A program made the translations under genes and the position numbers. 64,000 nt of DNA from Halorarum halophilum (GTDB lineage Archaea; Halobacteriota; Halobacteria; Halobacteriales; Haloferacaceae), in NCBI RefSeq assembly GCF_013401515.1, contig NZ_CP058529.1, positions 3,534,001 through 3,598,000 on the forward strand. The letters are read 5' to 3'. This document shows, piece by piece, positions 51,174 through 59,531 of the stretch. The stretch's first letter is position 1. Each line of letters begins with the position of its first letter. The notes under the pieces are model-generated. The model was given only the letters and a program-made list of their open reading frames with translations. It did not search any database and had not been told where the DNA came from.

Positions 51174-52370
51174 TCAGATCCCCTGTCCCATGAGGTGGCT
51201 CCGGAGCACGTCCGGCGTCTTCGCGCCGGCGTCGGGGTTGACGACGACGACCTCGTCGTCCTCGTCCAGTTCGCTGTCCTCGGCCAGCGCCCACGCGCCC
51301 GCGAGCGCGACGCCGCCCGGGCCGCCGACTTCGAGCACCTCGGACTGGCAGACGGTCACGGCGCTCTCCAGGGCGTCGCCGTCCGGGACGGTGAGCGCGT
51401 CCCCGTCCACCTCCGCGAGCGCGTCGAGCGCTCGGTCACCGCCAGCCGGGTCCTCGATCTCCAGTTCGCCGACGATGGTGTCCGGACCCTCCCACGGTTC
51501 AACCGCGTCGGCATCCGCCCGCCACGCCGCGGCGATCGGCGCACACCCCTCCGGCTGGACGGCGTACACCGAGGGGAGTGCGTCCGCGGCCCCGACCGTC
51601 CGGAGTTCCCCGAACCCCTTCACGAGCCCCACGAGCAGTTCGCCGGTGCCGACCGGAACGACGACCGCGTCGGGAACACCGACGTCCGCGAACAGTTCGA
51701 ACGCGACGGTCTTCGCGCCCTCGTGCCGGTACGGCGTGGTGAACTCCTGGAGCGAGTAGTACTCCGTCTGGAGCTGGTCGTCGACCGCCGCCGCGGCGTC
51801 GCCGTAGCGGCCGCCAACCACGCGCATGTCGCCGCCGTGGACGTTGACCATCGCCTTGTTCGAGAACGCCGTCCGCGACGGGACGAACGCGTACGAACGG
51901 AGGTCCGCCCGACCGGCGTACGCGGCGGCCGACTGGCCGGCGTTGCCGGCGGCCGCGAGCGCGAGCGGTTCGACCCCCCGGTCTGCGGCGGCGGTCACGG
52001 CGAGGCTCGTTCCGCGGTCGATGAACGTTCCGGTGGGATTGCGTCCCTCGTCCTTCACGTAAGCGGCAGCGACGCCGAGTTCGCCGGCGAGTCGGTCGGT
52101 CCGGACGAGCGGCGTGTCGCCCTCGCTCGCCGACAGTCCCGCCGAGGCGGGAAACGGGAGCAGCGCGTCGAAGCGCCAGTGGCCCGGCCGATCGTCCGCG
52201 CGGCCGACCCCTCCGCCGTCGCCAGTGAACTCCCTGGCGTCGACCGTGTCGTAGTCGTACGCCGGGTCGAGCGATCCCCCGCACTCCGGACACCGGCCGT
52301 GTTCGTCGGCGTCGAACGACGCGCCACAGCCCGTACAGCCGAGCCCGCGGAACGCATCCGTCGTTTCCAT
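51174..52370 (-). CDS. Threonine synthase-like fold-type II protein lacking the PLP lysine
   Basis: 398 residues. An N-terminal zinc-ribbon-like motif (LGCTGCGASF, GRCPECGGSL) is typical of archaeal ThrC. The PLP fold follows with EGDTPLVRTDRL, AAAGNAGQSAAAYAG and VVVPVGTGELLVGL. The cofactor motif reads NPTGTFIDRG, where active enzymes have NPTGSFKDRG; the codon is ATC, not a one-step change from Lys. It should therefore not form the normal internal aldimine. It may be a pseudoenzyme, a regulator or an enzyme with new chemistry. Confidence 0.8.
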   Translation of the reverse strand: METTDAFRGLGCTGCGASFDADEHGRCPECGGSLDPAYDYDTVDAREFTGDGGGVGRADDRPGHWRFDALLPFPASAGLSASEGDTPLVRTDRLAGELGVAAAYVKDEGRNPTGTFIDRGTSLAVTAAADRGVEPLALAAAGNAGQSAAAYAGRADLRSYAFVPSRTAFSNKAMVNVHGGDMRVVGGRYGDAAAAVDDQLQTEYYSLQEFTTPYRHEGAKTVAFELFADVGVPDAVVVPVGTGELLVGLVKGFGELRTVGAADALPSVYAVQPEGCAPIAAAWRADADAVEPWEGPDTIVGELEIEDPAGGDRALDALAEVDGDALTVPDGDALESAVTVCQSEVLEVGGPGGVALAGAWALAEDSELDEDDEVVVVNPDAGAKTPDVLRSHLMGQGI

Positions 52371-52478
52371 GCCCGCGGCTTCGACTCGGCGGGCATAGTG
52401 GCTTCCGTTCGGCCGTGAGGCCCCGCCGCCCGCGCATGGAACGTTCCCGCTTGCTTTCCGGTCGCTCCCGCCGCCTGC

Positions 52479-53666
52479 TCACTCCTCGCGGTCGAACGCC
52501 TCGTGGCCGTGTCGCTGGATGGAGTCGAGCAGCGCGTCCCGCTGCTCCCGGAGCTCCGGCGTCGGCCGGTCGTAGACGTGCTCGAACATCGACGCGGGGT
52601 CGGGTTCGACCCCCTCGCCCGCCTCGATCACCTCGGCCACACGTTCCTCGACCTCGTCGGCGATCGCGTCGATCCGTTCGTCGTCGAGCAACCCCCGCCC
52701 GCGCAGGAACGCCTCGAACCGCGGAAGCGGGTCCCAGCGCCGCCACCGCTCGAGTTCCGCCTCGTCGCGGTACACCGACGGGTCGTCGGCGGTCGTGTGG
52801 GCGCCGAAGCGGTATGCCACGGTCTCGATCAGGGTCGGCCGGTGGTCGACGCCGTCGTCCGCTCCCTCGTGGGGGGTCCCGCCCTCACGGGCCTTCGCCG
52901 CCGCCCGGCGAGCGGCGTCGTACACTGCCAGCGGGTCCATCCCGTCGACGCGGACGCCCTCGAAGCCGTACGCCTCGGCCTTCGCCGCGTACGACTCCGA
53001 GGCGGTCTGGCGGTCGCTCGGGACCGAGATGGCCCACTGGTTGTTGGTGCAGAAGAAGACGCTCGGCGTGTCGAACACCCCCGCGAAGTTGAGCGCCTCG
53101 TGGAAGTCGCCCTCGGAGGTCGCGCCGTCGCCGAAGAACGTCGCGGAGACGCGGTCCTCACCCCGGTAGTCGAAGGCCATCGCCGCACCGACGGCGTGCG
53201 GGATGTGGGACGCGATGCCGATGGCCAGCGGGAACACGTCGATGTCGGCGAGCGCGGCGGTCCCCTCCTCGTGACCCATCCAGAACGAGAGGTAGCCCGG
53301 GGGGAACCCCCGCGCGATGACGGCGCCGTGCTCGCGGTACTGGTAGAACACCGGGTCGTCCTCGCGCAGCGCGTGGGTGGCTGCGACGGAGACGGCCTCC
53401 TGGCCGGCGATGGAGGCGAACGTCCCGATCCGGCCCTGGCGCTGGAGGCTCACCGCCCGCTCGTCGAACCGCCGCGCCGTCCGCATGTCGCGGTAGATGT
53501 CGAGCAGAACGCCGTCCACGATGTCCGGTACGGTGCGGACCGGGACCCCGTCCGCGTCGAGCACGCGGTACACCTCGCCCATCGGGTCGTCCGCGTCGGC
53601 TGCCGTCTGCCCTGACGTGTCGGCTCTACGGTCCTCCGGCGCGTCAGCTCCGTCCCGACCTGTCAT
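52479..53666 (-). CDS. 2-oxoacid dehydrogenase E1 component, alpha subunit
   Basis: 395 residues. ThDP/Mg site: FFGDGATSEGDFHEALNFAGVFDTPSVFFCTNNQWAIS. Also QGRIGTFASIAGQEA and YQYREHGAVIARGFP. Phosphorylation-loop-like YRFGAHTTADDPSVYR follows. E1 alpha works as a heterotetramer with E1 beta in pyruvate or branched-chain oxoacid dehydrogenase complexes. Neither E1 beta, E2 nor E3 is adjacent, so it is an orphan here. The first 30 residues are an acidic disordered extension. Start ATG 53666. Confidence 0.9.
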   Translation of the reverse strand: MTGRDGADAPEDRRADTSGQTAADADDPMGEVYRVLDADGVPVRTVPDIVDGVLLDIYRDMRTARRFDERAVSLQRQGRIGTFASIAGQEAVSVAATHALREDDPVFYQYREHGAVIARGFPPGYLSFWMGHEEGTAALADIDVFPLAIGIASHIPHAVGAAMAFDYRGEDRVSATFFGDGATSEGDFHEALNFAGVFDTPSVFFCTNNQWAISVPSDRQTASESYAAKAEAYGFEGVRVDGMDPLAVYDAARRAAAKAREGGTPHEGADDGVDHRPTLIETVAYRFGAHTTADDPSVYRDEAELERWRRWDPLPRFEAFLRGRGLLDDERIDAIADEVEERVAEVIEAGEGVEPDPASMFEHVYDRPTPELREQRDALLDSIQRHGHEAFDREE

Positions 53667-53752
53667 GTGGGCAGGTGTCGCTCGAACGGCGTATCGGTTC
53701 CGGTCGGACAGCCGGTTTCCCGCCGAACGGGGGAACGGTCGAACGCCCTCGA

Positions 53753-54460
53753 TCAGAGCAGCCGTCGGAACTCCCCCAGCGGCGGGAACTCCAGCGTCTC
53801 GTCCGCGTCGTCGTCGCGGACGACCGGGCGGAGCGCGTTCGCGTCGGTCACGAACGGCGAGTCGAAGTCGCGCGTCCCCATGCCGTTCACCGTCACGCCG
53901 GCGGCGAGTCGGGTGAACGACGGGAGCATCAGCACGTCGGTCCCCCTGAACTGACCCGGCCCGTAGAGGAAACACGGCCGGCGCTGCCCCTCGATGTCGA
54001 TTGTCGGGTGGTCGTGGCCGACGACGTAGCAGTCAGCGTCCTCGTCCCGCGGCGGCGCCTCGTGGCCGTGGCGGACGACGACTCGTTCCCCGCCCGCGTC
54101 GAGCGCGTAGGCGTCGTGGATCGTCCCGTCCCACACCTCCGAGAGCAGGGTGTCGTGGTTGCCGGCGACGACGACGGGCGTCGCTCCCTCGTCGCGGCAG
54201 ACGTCGGCGAGGCCGGCGAGCGACCGGTCGCTCGCGAGTGAGACACGGCCGAACTCGTGGAGCACGTCGCCGGCGAACACCACCTCGGTCGGCGACCACT
54301 CCGCGAGCAGGGCGCGGAGTCGCCCCTCCAGGTCCGCGCCCTCGCCGAGCGGGTACTCGACGTCGGAGGCCTCGGCTCGACCGACGTGGAGGTCGGCACA
54401 GACGAGCGCATCCGCCTCCGGGAGGTGGACTGCGCGGTCGCGAAAGCGGAACGTCGGCAC
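53753..54460 (-). CDS. Metallophosphoesterase (YfcE/archaeal MPE type)
   Basis: 235 residues. Motifs: CADLHVGRAEA, VFAGDVLHEFGRVS, VVAGNHDTLLSE, RHGHEAPP and GHDHPTIDIEG. The short form with HxHP at the end resembles archaeal DNA-repair-associated phosphoesterases found beside Lhr-like helicases, but no helicase gene is adjacent here. Substrate unknown. It is divergent from the next gene, with 165 bases between. Confidence 0.9.
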   Translation of the reverse strand: MPTFRFRDRAVHLPEADALVCADLHVGRAEASDVEYPLGEGADLEGRLRALLAEWSPTEVVFAGDVLHEFGRVSLASDRSLAGLADVCRDEGATPVVVAGNHDTLLSEVWDGTIHDAYALDAGGERVVVRHGHEAPPRDEDADCYVVGHDHPTIDIEGQRRPCFLYGPGQFRGTDVLMLPSFTRLAAGVTVNGMGTRDFDSPFVTDANALRPVVRDDDADETLEFPPLGEFRRLL

Positions 54461-54625
54461 GGGTCGCGAGTGGCGCCCGAGGGGCTAAGGGATGTCGCCG
54501 GGGGCCGAGTCGTCGGAGGGGTCGGTGACGGACCCCGCGCTGAGGCGGCGGAGCCGGCGGTGCAACCCGTGGACCGGGGCGAGGGAAGCGACACGGGCTT
54601 GTGCCCCCGGTTACTCCTCGGGGAC

Positions 54626-55282
54626 ATGGAGGTGACCACCGACGGGCGGTTCCGGGTCCTGTCCCGCGAGGGGGACGCGTACGTGCTCGTCGATCTCGCG
54701 CCCACGGAGGACCCGGCGGACGCGTACGAACCGATGCGCGTGGCCGCCGAGGGCTACGAGGGGGAACTCGGCGAGGCGGTCGCGGCACTCGAACCGGGGT
54801 TCGTCGTCGACGCGGAACTCGCCTGGACCGAGGGGGACGCGCGGTTCGCGTCGCTCTCGGTCCGTCGGCGTGGCCGGTTCCTGTTCGCCGACGACGTCGA
54901 GAACCTCTTCGAGGCCGCACGCGACACCTGGCAGGACGCCCGGGCGGCCGGCGACGGGATGGCCTCGCGGGTCACGCACGACACCGACGGGGAGCCGAAC
55001 GGCGCCCTGTACGTCTTCGCCGACGCGGGGGCGCGGGACCTCCTCGCCGAGTTCCGGAACGGAACGACCCCGGTCGAACCGCTCGTCCAGCGGGTGAACG
55101 AGCAAACCGGGGACGTGGAGGGGGAGAGCGGGAGCGGGGAGACCGCGAACGACGAGGGCGACGACCCTCCCGAGCGCGAGGTGTTCGTCCTCCGGCCCGC
55201 CGACGGCGCGTTCGTCGTCGTCTACGTCGCCTTCGCGAAGGACGGGTTGCTGGCCCGGACGGTCCGGGACACCTACTTCTGA
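54626..55282 (+). CDS. Haloarchaeal hypothetical protein
   Basis: 218 residues from ATG 54626. An N-terminal OB/SH3-like beta stretch (FRVLSREGDAYVLVDLAP, VDAELAWTEGDARFASLSVR) is followed by a helix with FLFADDVENLFEAARDTWQD. A low-complexity acidic linker precedes a C-terminal beta pair (EVFVLRPADGAFVVVYVAF). The acidic composition and clean frame make it a real gene. I do not recognise a function. Its last 10 bases overlap a small gene on the other strand. Confidence 0.75.
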   Translation: MEVTTDGRFRVLSREGDAYVLVDLAPTEDPADAYEPMRVAAEGYEGELGEAVAALEPGFVVDAELAWTEGDARFASLSVRRRGRFLFADDVENLFEAARDTWQDARAAGDGMASRVTHDTDGEPNGALYVFADAGARDLLAEFRNGTTPVEPLVQRVNEQTGDVEGESGSGETANDEGDDPPEREVFVLRPADGAFVVVYVAFAKDGLLARTVRDTYF

Positions 55283-55467
55283 GCTGACGCTCCCGCCTCG
55301 ATCCAGGCGACGAGCATCTCGCGCCCGGCGGTCGCGCCGGTTGCCACGTACCGGGACGCGCAGGCGTTGCCCAGGGCGAGCGCGTCGTCCCAGTTCCTGG
55401 GCGGGTAGGGCTCTGGTCCCGTGTACCAGCCAGCCGATGCCCACCTCGTAAATCTTGAATAGGTCAC
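55273..55467 (-). CDS. Possible 64-residue small protein
   Basis: Frame from GTG 55467 to TAG 55273. The product has TRWASAGWYTGPEPYPPRNW followed by an amphipathic helix DDALALGNACASRYVATGAT and REMLVAWIEAG. Such an ordered, aromatic-rich sequence is unlike a shadow frame. It starts 17 bases from the divergent membrane-protein gene and ends inside the preceding gene. No clear promoter of its own is visible. Confidence 0.45.
   Translation of the reverse strand: MTYSRFTRWASAGWYTGPEPYPPRNWDDALALGNACASRYVATGATAGREMLVAWIEAGASAQK
55448..55456 (+). promoter_or_regulatory. TATA-like box of the membrane protein at 55485
   Basis: GTAAATCTT lies about 33 bases ahead of ATG 55485, fitting a short-leader transcript. 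Confidence 0.35.
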
Positions 55468-55484
55468 TCGCCCAACTGGATTAC

Positions 55485-56066
55485 ATGGGTCTCCCCGCCT
55501 CCCTCCGGCCCCGACGTACCCTCGCGCTCCCGTTCGTGCTCGTCTCGTTCCCGCTCCTGTGGTTCGTGATGCGGGAGGCCGGTATCGGCGCGGCCGGTCG
55601 ACCGGTGACCGACGTCCTCCCCCGCGTCGTCGCGCTCGCCACCGTGGCGCTGGCCGTGAGCGGCGTCGTCGCGATCCTCGTGGACGCGGCACTCGACATC
55701 GAGTCCGAGTCCGTACCCTCGTGGGTGCGCCCCCTGGTCAGCCCCTCGAACGGGGCGCTCGCGACGTTCACCGCCGTCTCGCTGGCGCTCGCCGTCTACA
55801 TCGTCGCCGGTTCGCTGGTCGCGCTCCCGGGTTGGTTCGACGCGCTGGCGAGCGCCATCGGCGTCGTGATCGGGTGGCCGCTGTTGCTGGTCGTGCTCGG
55901 AACCTACGCCGTCGGAAACGCCGTTCCGACACTGCAGGACGCGTTCGCGATCCAGGTCGCCCTCGTCGCGGCCGGCGTCGCCCTCTCCGCCGCGTGGATG
56001 CTCCTCCTTTCCGGCTGGCTCGCTGGGCTGATCGTTCCGGGCGACGCAGTCAGAACTGGGCCCTGA
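55485..56066 (+). CDS. Membrane protein of unknown family
   Basis: 193 residues from ATG 55485, four or five helices: LALPFVLVSFPLLWFVMREA, VVALATVALAVSGVVAILVD, LATFTAVSLALAVYIVAGSL, LASAIGVVIGWPLLLVVLGT, FAIQVALVAAGVALSAAWML. No family recognised. Its last five codons and stop lie inside a duplicated tRNA 3' end (56052-56078), so the present C-terminus (VRTGP) is probably an accident of that duplication. Confidence 0.75.
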   Translation: MGLPASLRPRRTLALPFVLVSFPLLWFVMREAGIGAAGRPVTDVLPRVVALATVALAVSGVVAILVDAALDIESESVPSWVRPLVSPSNGALATFTAVSLALAVYIVAGSLVALPGWFDALASAIGVVIGWPLLLVVLGTYAVGNAVPTLQDAFAIQVALVAAGVALSAAWMLLLSGWLAGLIVPGDAVRTGP

Positions 56067-56078
56067 GGGATTCGAACC
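56052..56078 (-). repeat. 27-bp copy of the tRNA-CAT 3' end (att-like)
   Basis: Identical to 56165-56191, which spans the T loop, the 3' acceptor strand and five flanking bases of the tRNA at 56170-56245. The copies are direct repeats offset by 113 bases. Confidence 0.85.
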
Positions 56079-56164
56079 TCGATCGTTCCACTCCCTGCTC
56101 CGAATCCCTCGCTCCCGATCACGCGGCGCCGACTCGTCGCTAAACTCCTCGCCGTGGCGTCGCG

Positions 56165-56191
56165 AGAACTGGGCCCTGAGGGATTCGAACC
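56165..56191 (-). repeat. 27-bp repeat partner at the intact tRNA 3' end
   Basis: This is the resident copy within and next to the functional tRNA. It is the usual attB position of archaeal integrases, which recombine at tRNA 3' ends. Confidence 0.85.
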
Positions 56192-56245
56192 CTCGGCCAC
56201 CCCGTTATGAGCAGGGCGCTCTGGACCAGACTGAGCTAAGGGCCC
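56170..56245 (-). tRNA. tRNA-Met (anticodon CAT), possibly tRNA-Ile2
   Basis: 76 bases. Acceptor GGGCCCT/AGGGCCC, discriminator A. Anticodon stem CCCTG/CGGGG with loop CTCATAA, anticodon CAT. T arm GAGGG-TTCGAAT-CCCTC. It lacks the intron that I recall for haloarchaeal elongator tRNA-Met, and the GGGC acceptor start is isoleucine-like. An agmatidine-modified tRNA-Ile2 is therefore a real alternative. Not the initiator, which begins AGC in archaea. Confidence 0.9.
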
Positions 56246-56333
56246 TCAGCCGGGTGTTTCCCCGGAGACGGTGAAGTACCTTACCCTCTTCAATACGTCC
56301 GCACGGCTCTGGACGATAGGGTCCGTAGAGAAG

Positions 56334-56406
56334 CGCCGAAGCCAGGACTCGAACCTGGGACAACCTCGTTAACAGCGAGGTGCTCTACCAGCTGAGCTAC
56401 TTCGGC
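56334..56406 (-). tRNA. tRNA-Asn (anticodon GTT)
   Basis: 73 bases. Acceptor GCCGAAG/CTTCGGC, discriminator G. Anticodon stem CCTCG/CGAGG with loop CTGTTAA, anticodon GTT. T arm CCAGG-TTCGAGT-CCTGG. No intron. Same strand as tRNA-CAT, 88 bases apart. Confidence 0.96.
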
Positions 56407-56502
56407 ACGCAGTACTGGATACCGGACTGTATTTGATAGGGCTTTCGTTTCCCCCCGACGGGACCGACACGCTCGTTACGGGTCGGCCAGAACGAGGGGT
56501 CA

Positions 56503-57933
56503 ATGACCGAGACGGACCTCGACGCGCTCCTCGCCCGCGTTCGCGAGCGGGTGACGCCCGACGCGGCCGAGCGCGACCGGCTCCGGGCGGCGGCGACCGA
56601 CCTCGCGGAACGCGCCGCCGCCGCGGTCGCGGAGCTCCCCGCACCCGCCGACGAGGCCGACGTGTTGCAGGTCGGCTCCACCGCCCGCGGGACGTGGCTC
56701 GCCGGGGACCGGGACATCGACCTCTTCGTGCGCTTCCCGACGGAGCTCTCCAACGCGGACCTTGAGGAGTACGGCCTCCGCGTCGGCCACGCTACGCTCC
56801 CCGACGGCCGGGAGGAGTACGCCGAGCACCCGTACGTGAAGGGTGAATACGACGGGTTCGACGTCGATCTCGTCCCCTGCTACGACGTGCCCGACGCCAC
56901 GGCGATCCGCTCGTCCGTGGACCGCACGCCGTTCCACAACGCCTACCTCGACGCCCGACTGGACGACGACCTCACGGGCGAGGTCCGGGTCTTCAAGCGG
57001 TTCCTGAAGGGGGTGGGCGTGTACGGGAGCGACCTCCGGACGGAGGGGTTCTCGGGATACCTCGCGGAGTTACTCGTCCTGGAACACGGGAGTGCCCGCG
57101 GGACGATGGAGGCAGCCGCCGAGTGGACGCCGCAGGTCCGCTTCGACCCCGAGGACCACGGTGTGGGCTCCTTCGACGACCCGCTCGTCGTGGTGGACCC
57201 GACGGACCTGGAGCGAAACGTCGCCGCCGTCCTCTCGGCGGACAACCTCGCACGGTTCCAGCACCACGCGCGCGATCTGCTCGCGGAGCCCCGAGCGGAC
57301 GTGTTCTTCCCGCCCGAGCCCAAGCCGATCGGCGCCGACGAGGTGCGCGAACACGTCCGACGGCGCGGCACCGCGCCCGTCGCCGTCGCCTTCGACGCGC
57401 CGGACATCGTCGACGACCAGCTGTACCCCCAGCTCCGACGCTCGATCGACGGGGTTGAGCGCGCGCTCACCGGTCGGGGGTTCGAAGTACTCAGGTCGAC
57501 GACCGCCGCGACCGACGCGAACGGCGACGAGGACGGCGGTGGCGGGGAGCGAGGTGACGCGGGCGACTCCGGACGGAGCCGCCGCGCGGCGCTCCTCCTC
57601 GAACTGTCCCACCGCACGCTCCCCGGCGTCGAGCGCCACGAGGGGCCGCCGGTCCACGTCCACGACCACGCCGCTGGCTTCTACGGGAAGTACGCGGGGA
57701 CGGACGCCTACGGACCCTTCGTCGACGACGGCCGGTACGTGGTCGAGCGCGAACGGGAGGAGCGCGACGCGGTGGCGCTGCTCGACTCGGACCTCCTGTT
57801 CGAGGCCGCGCTGGGTGCCCGGGTGGAGACCGCGCTCCGGGAGGGGTACGAGGTGCTCGCCGGCGAGGACGTCGGGGAACTGGCCGAGAGCTTCGGGGAG
57901 GAACTGCGCGAGTACTTCGAGCCGCGCGTCTAG
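56503..57933 (+). CDS. cca: CCA tRNA nucleotidyltransferase (archaeal class I)
   Basis: 476 residues. The nucleotidyltransferase signature is GSTARGTWLAGDRDIDLFVR (about 52-71), with third carboxylate in YDGFDVDLVPCY. The central RFLKGVGVYGSDLRTEGFSG and the C-terminal arm with HVHDHAAGFYGKYAG are class I archaeal features. It builds or repairs the CCA end of tRNAs, and the tRNAs in this window do not encode CCA. An extra acidic Asp/Gly-rich insert (DANGDEDGGGGERGDAGD) lies near 345. Its stop overlaps the convergent deacetylase gene in a shared CTAG. Confidence 0.95.
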   Translation: MTETDLDALLARVRERVTPDAAERDRLRAAATDLAERAAAAVAELPAPADEADVLQVGSTARGTWLAGDRDIDLFVRFPTELSNADLEEYGLRVGHATLPDGREEYAEHPYVKGEYDGFDVDLVPCYDVPDATAIRSSVDRTPFHNAYLDARLDDDLTGEVRVFKRFLKGVGVYGSDLRTEGFSGYLAELLVLEHGSARGTMEAAAEWTPQVRFDPEDHGVGSFDDPLVVVDPTDLERNVAAVLSADNLARFQHHARDLLAEPRADVFFPPEPKPIGADEVREHVRRRGTAPVAVAFDAPDIVDDQLYPQLRRSIDGVERALTGRGFEVLRSTTAATDANGDEDGGGGERGDAGDSGRSRRAALLLELSHRTLPGVERHEGPPVHVHDHAAGFYGKYAGTDAYGPFVDDGRYVVEREREERDAVALLDSDLLFEAALGARVETALREGYEVLAGEDVGELAESFGEELREYFEPRV

Positions 57934-58949
57934 AGGTCGAACCGGTCGCGAAGGTCGTCGACGACCGCCACGGTGTCGTCCTTCGGGTCCTCGTCGGGTT
58001 CGATCGGCGGCCGGCCGTCGAACGTCTCGTGGACGACCGCGACGCCCTCGGAGAGCGTGTCGAGACCGTAGCCGCCCTCCAGGACGAACGCGAGGCCGGC
58101 GTCGGTCCGGTCAGCGAGACTTCGCATCCGGTCGGTCATGAGGGCGTACCCCTCGGTCGAGACGCGCATCCGCGAGATGGGGTCGTGGCGGTGGGCGTCG
58201 AAGCCGGCGCTCACGAGCACCAGGTCGGGGTCGAAGCGCTCGATGGCGGGCGAGACGGCGCGTTCCAGAACGGCGAGGTAGTCGGCGTCGCCGGCGCCAG
58301 CGCCCAGCGAGGCGTTCAGGGTGGTGCCCGCGCCGTCACCGAGTCCAGTCTCGGCCGCGTCGCCGGTGCCGGGGTAGAGGCCGTCCTCGTGGACGGACGC
58401 GTAGAACACGTCGCCGCGCTCGTAGAAGATGTCCTGCGTGCCGTTGCCGTGGTGGACGTCCCAGTCGAAGATCGCGACCCGGTCCGCTCCGAGCCCGTCG
58501 TCCTCGCTCGAATCGAGGGCCGACTGGGCCGCGACGGCGGCGTTGTTCACGAAGCAGAAGCCCATCGCGTCGTCGGCCACGGCGTGGTGGCCCGGCGGGC
58601 GACTGAGTGCGAACGGCGTGTCCCGGCCGTCCTCGCCGGCGAGGGCGCGCTCCGCGGCCCACTGGGCCTGCCCCGCGGCGGCCAGCGCGGCGGCCCAAGT
58701 GCCGTCGCTGGCGACGGTGTCCGGGTCCCAGTTGCCGCCGCCGGACTCGCAGAACGACTCGATCTCGTCGACGTAGTCGTCGTCGTGGACGGCGGCGACC
58801 GCCTCGCGGGAGGCCGGGTCGGCCTCGACGTACTCGACGCCGTGTTTGCGCTTGAGGCCCTCCTTGATCGCCCTGAGGCGGTCGGGGTTCTCCGGGTGCC
58901 GGGTACCGGTGTCGTGGTCGAGACAGGTCTCGCTGTAGCCGAAGCGCAT
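57930..58949 (-). CDS. Histone deacetylase-family amidohydrolase
   Basis: 339 residues. Arginase/deacetylase fold: SRPPGHHAVADDAMGFCFVN (His pair), FDWDVHHGNGTQDIFY (zinc Asp and His), SAGFDAHRHDP (zinc Asp) and LEGGYGLD (transition-state Gly; Tyr position conserved). Relatives remove acetyl groups from lysine or polyamines. The gene begins on the base after the histone gene's stop, so the pair is surely co-transcribed and probably translationally coupled. Corresponds to what is called HdaI in Haloferax, from memory. Confidence 0.92.
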   Translation of the reverse strand: MRFGYSETCLDHDTGTRHPENPDRLRAIKEGLKRKHGVEYVEADPASREAVAAVHDDDYVDEIESFCESGGGNWDPDTVASDGTWAAALAAAGQAQWAAERALAGEDGRDTPFALSRPPGHHAVADDAMGFCFVNNAAVAAQSALDSSEDDGLGADRVAIFDWDVHHGNGTQDIFYERGDVFYASVHEDGLYPGTGDAAETGLGDGAGTTLNASLGAGAGDADYLAVLERAVSPAIERFDPDLVLVSAGFDAHRHDPISRMRVSTEGYALMTDRMRSLADRTDAGLAFVLEGGYGLDTLSEGVAVVHETFDGRPPIEPDEDPKDDTVAVVDDLRDRFDL

Positions 58950-59381
58950 CTACTCGAAGAGGGCGAAGTACGTCTCGATGTCCTCGGCCTGTACGGTGCG
59001 TCGGTCGGCGTGGTGCGCGAGGATGGCCGCCGCGTGGGCGACGTTGTCGGCGTAGTCCTCGAGGATGTCCGCGAGCGCGACCCGGGCGTCCATCGAGACG
59101 CGGTAGGTGTCGTCGATGTCGAGGCGCGCGATGCGGTCGACCGGGGCGATCGGGAGCGTGAGATCCGCCCGATCGACCAGCTGCTCCACCCCGAAGTCCG
59201 ACGGCATCAGGGTCTTGCGGCCGTCCTCGTCCGCCCGTTCCGCGGCGTCTGCTGCGAGTTCCGCCCCGCGGATCTGGATGCGCCGGGCCAGTTCCTCGGC
59301 GGCGTCGGCGCTCACCCGGAGGTCGCCCGCATTCCGACGGATGACCTCGTCCACGGGCGCGAACGGAAGCTCGACACTCAT
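58950..59381 (-). CDS. Archaeal histone with two fused histone folds
   Basis: 143 residues: two tandem histone-fold units. First: LPFAPVDEVIRRNAGDLRVS, AAEELARRIQIRGAELAADA, RKTLMPSDFGVEQLV. Second: LPIAPVDRIARLDIDDTYRV, ARVALADILEDYADNVAHAA, RRTVQAEDIETYFALFE. Haloarchaeal histones are such head-to-tail dimers (HpyA). They are acidic, and chromatin wrapping is debated; a regulatory role has been reported. Directly followed by the deacetylase-family gene. Start ATG 59381. Confidence 0.94.
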   Translation of the reverse strand: MSVELPFAPVDEVIRRNAGDLRVSADAAEELARRIQIRGAELAADAAERADEDGRKTLMPSDFGVEQLVDRADLTLPIAPVDRIARLDIDDTYRVSMDARVALADILEDYADNVAHAAAILAHHADRRTVQAEDIETYFALFE

Positions 59382-59531
59382 ACACATACGCCGGTCTGTG
59401 GGCTGTATAACGCTTTCCGTTGCCGGGATAGGTCCGTTCGGTCGGGGTGGGGCGGTCCGACCGGTCCGACACACGTGGCTCGATCCGCCTAATTCTGACG
59501 TTGCAGACCACAGCGTTCCGAATCGGGTCCC

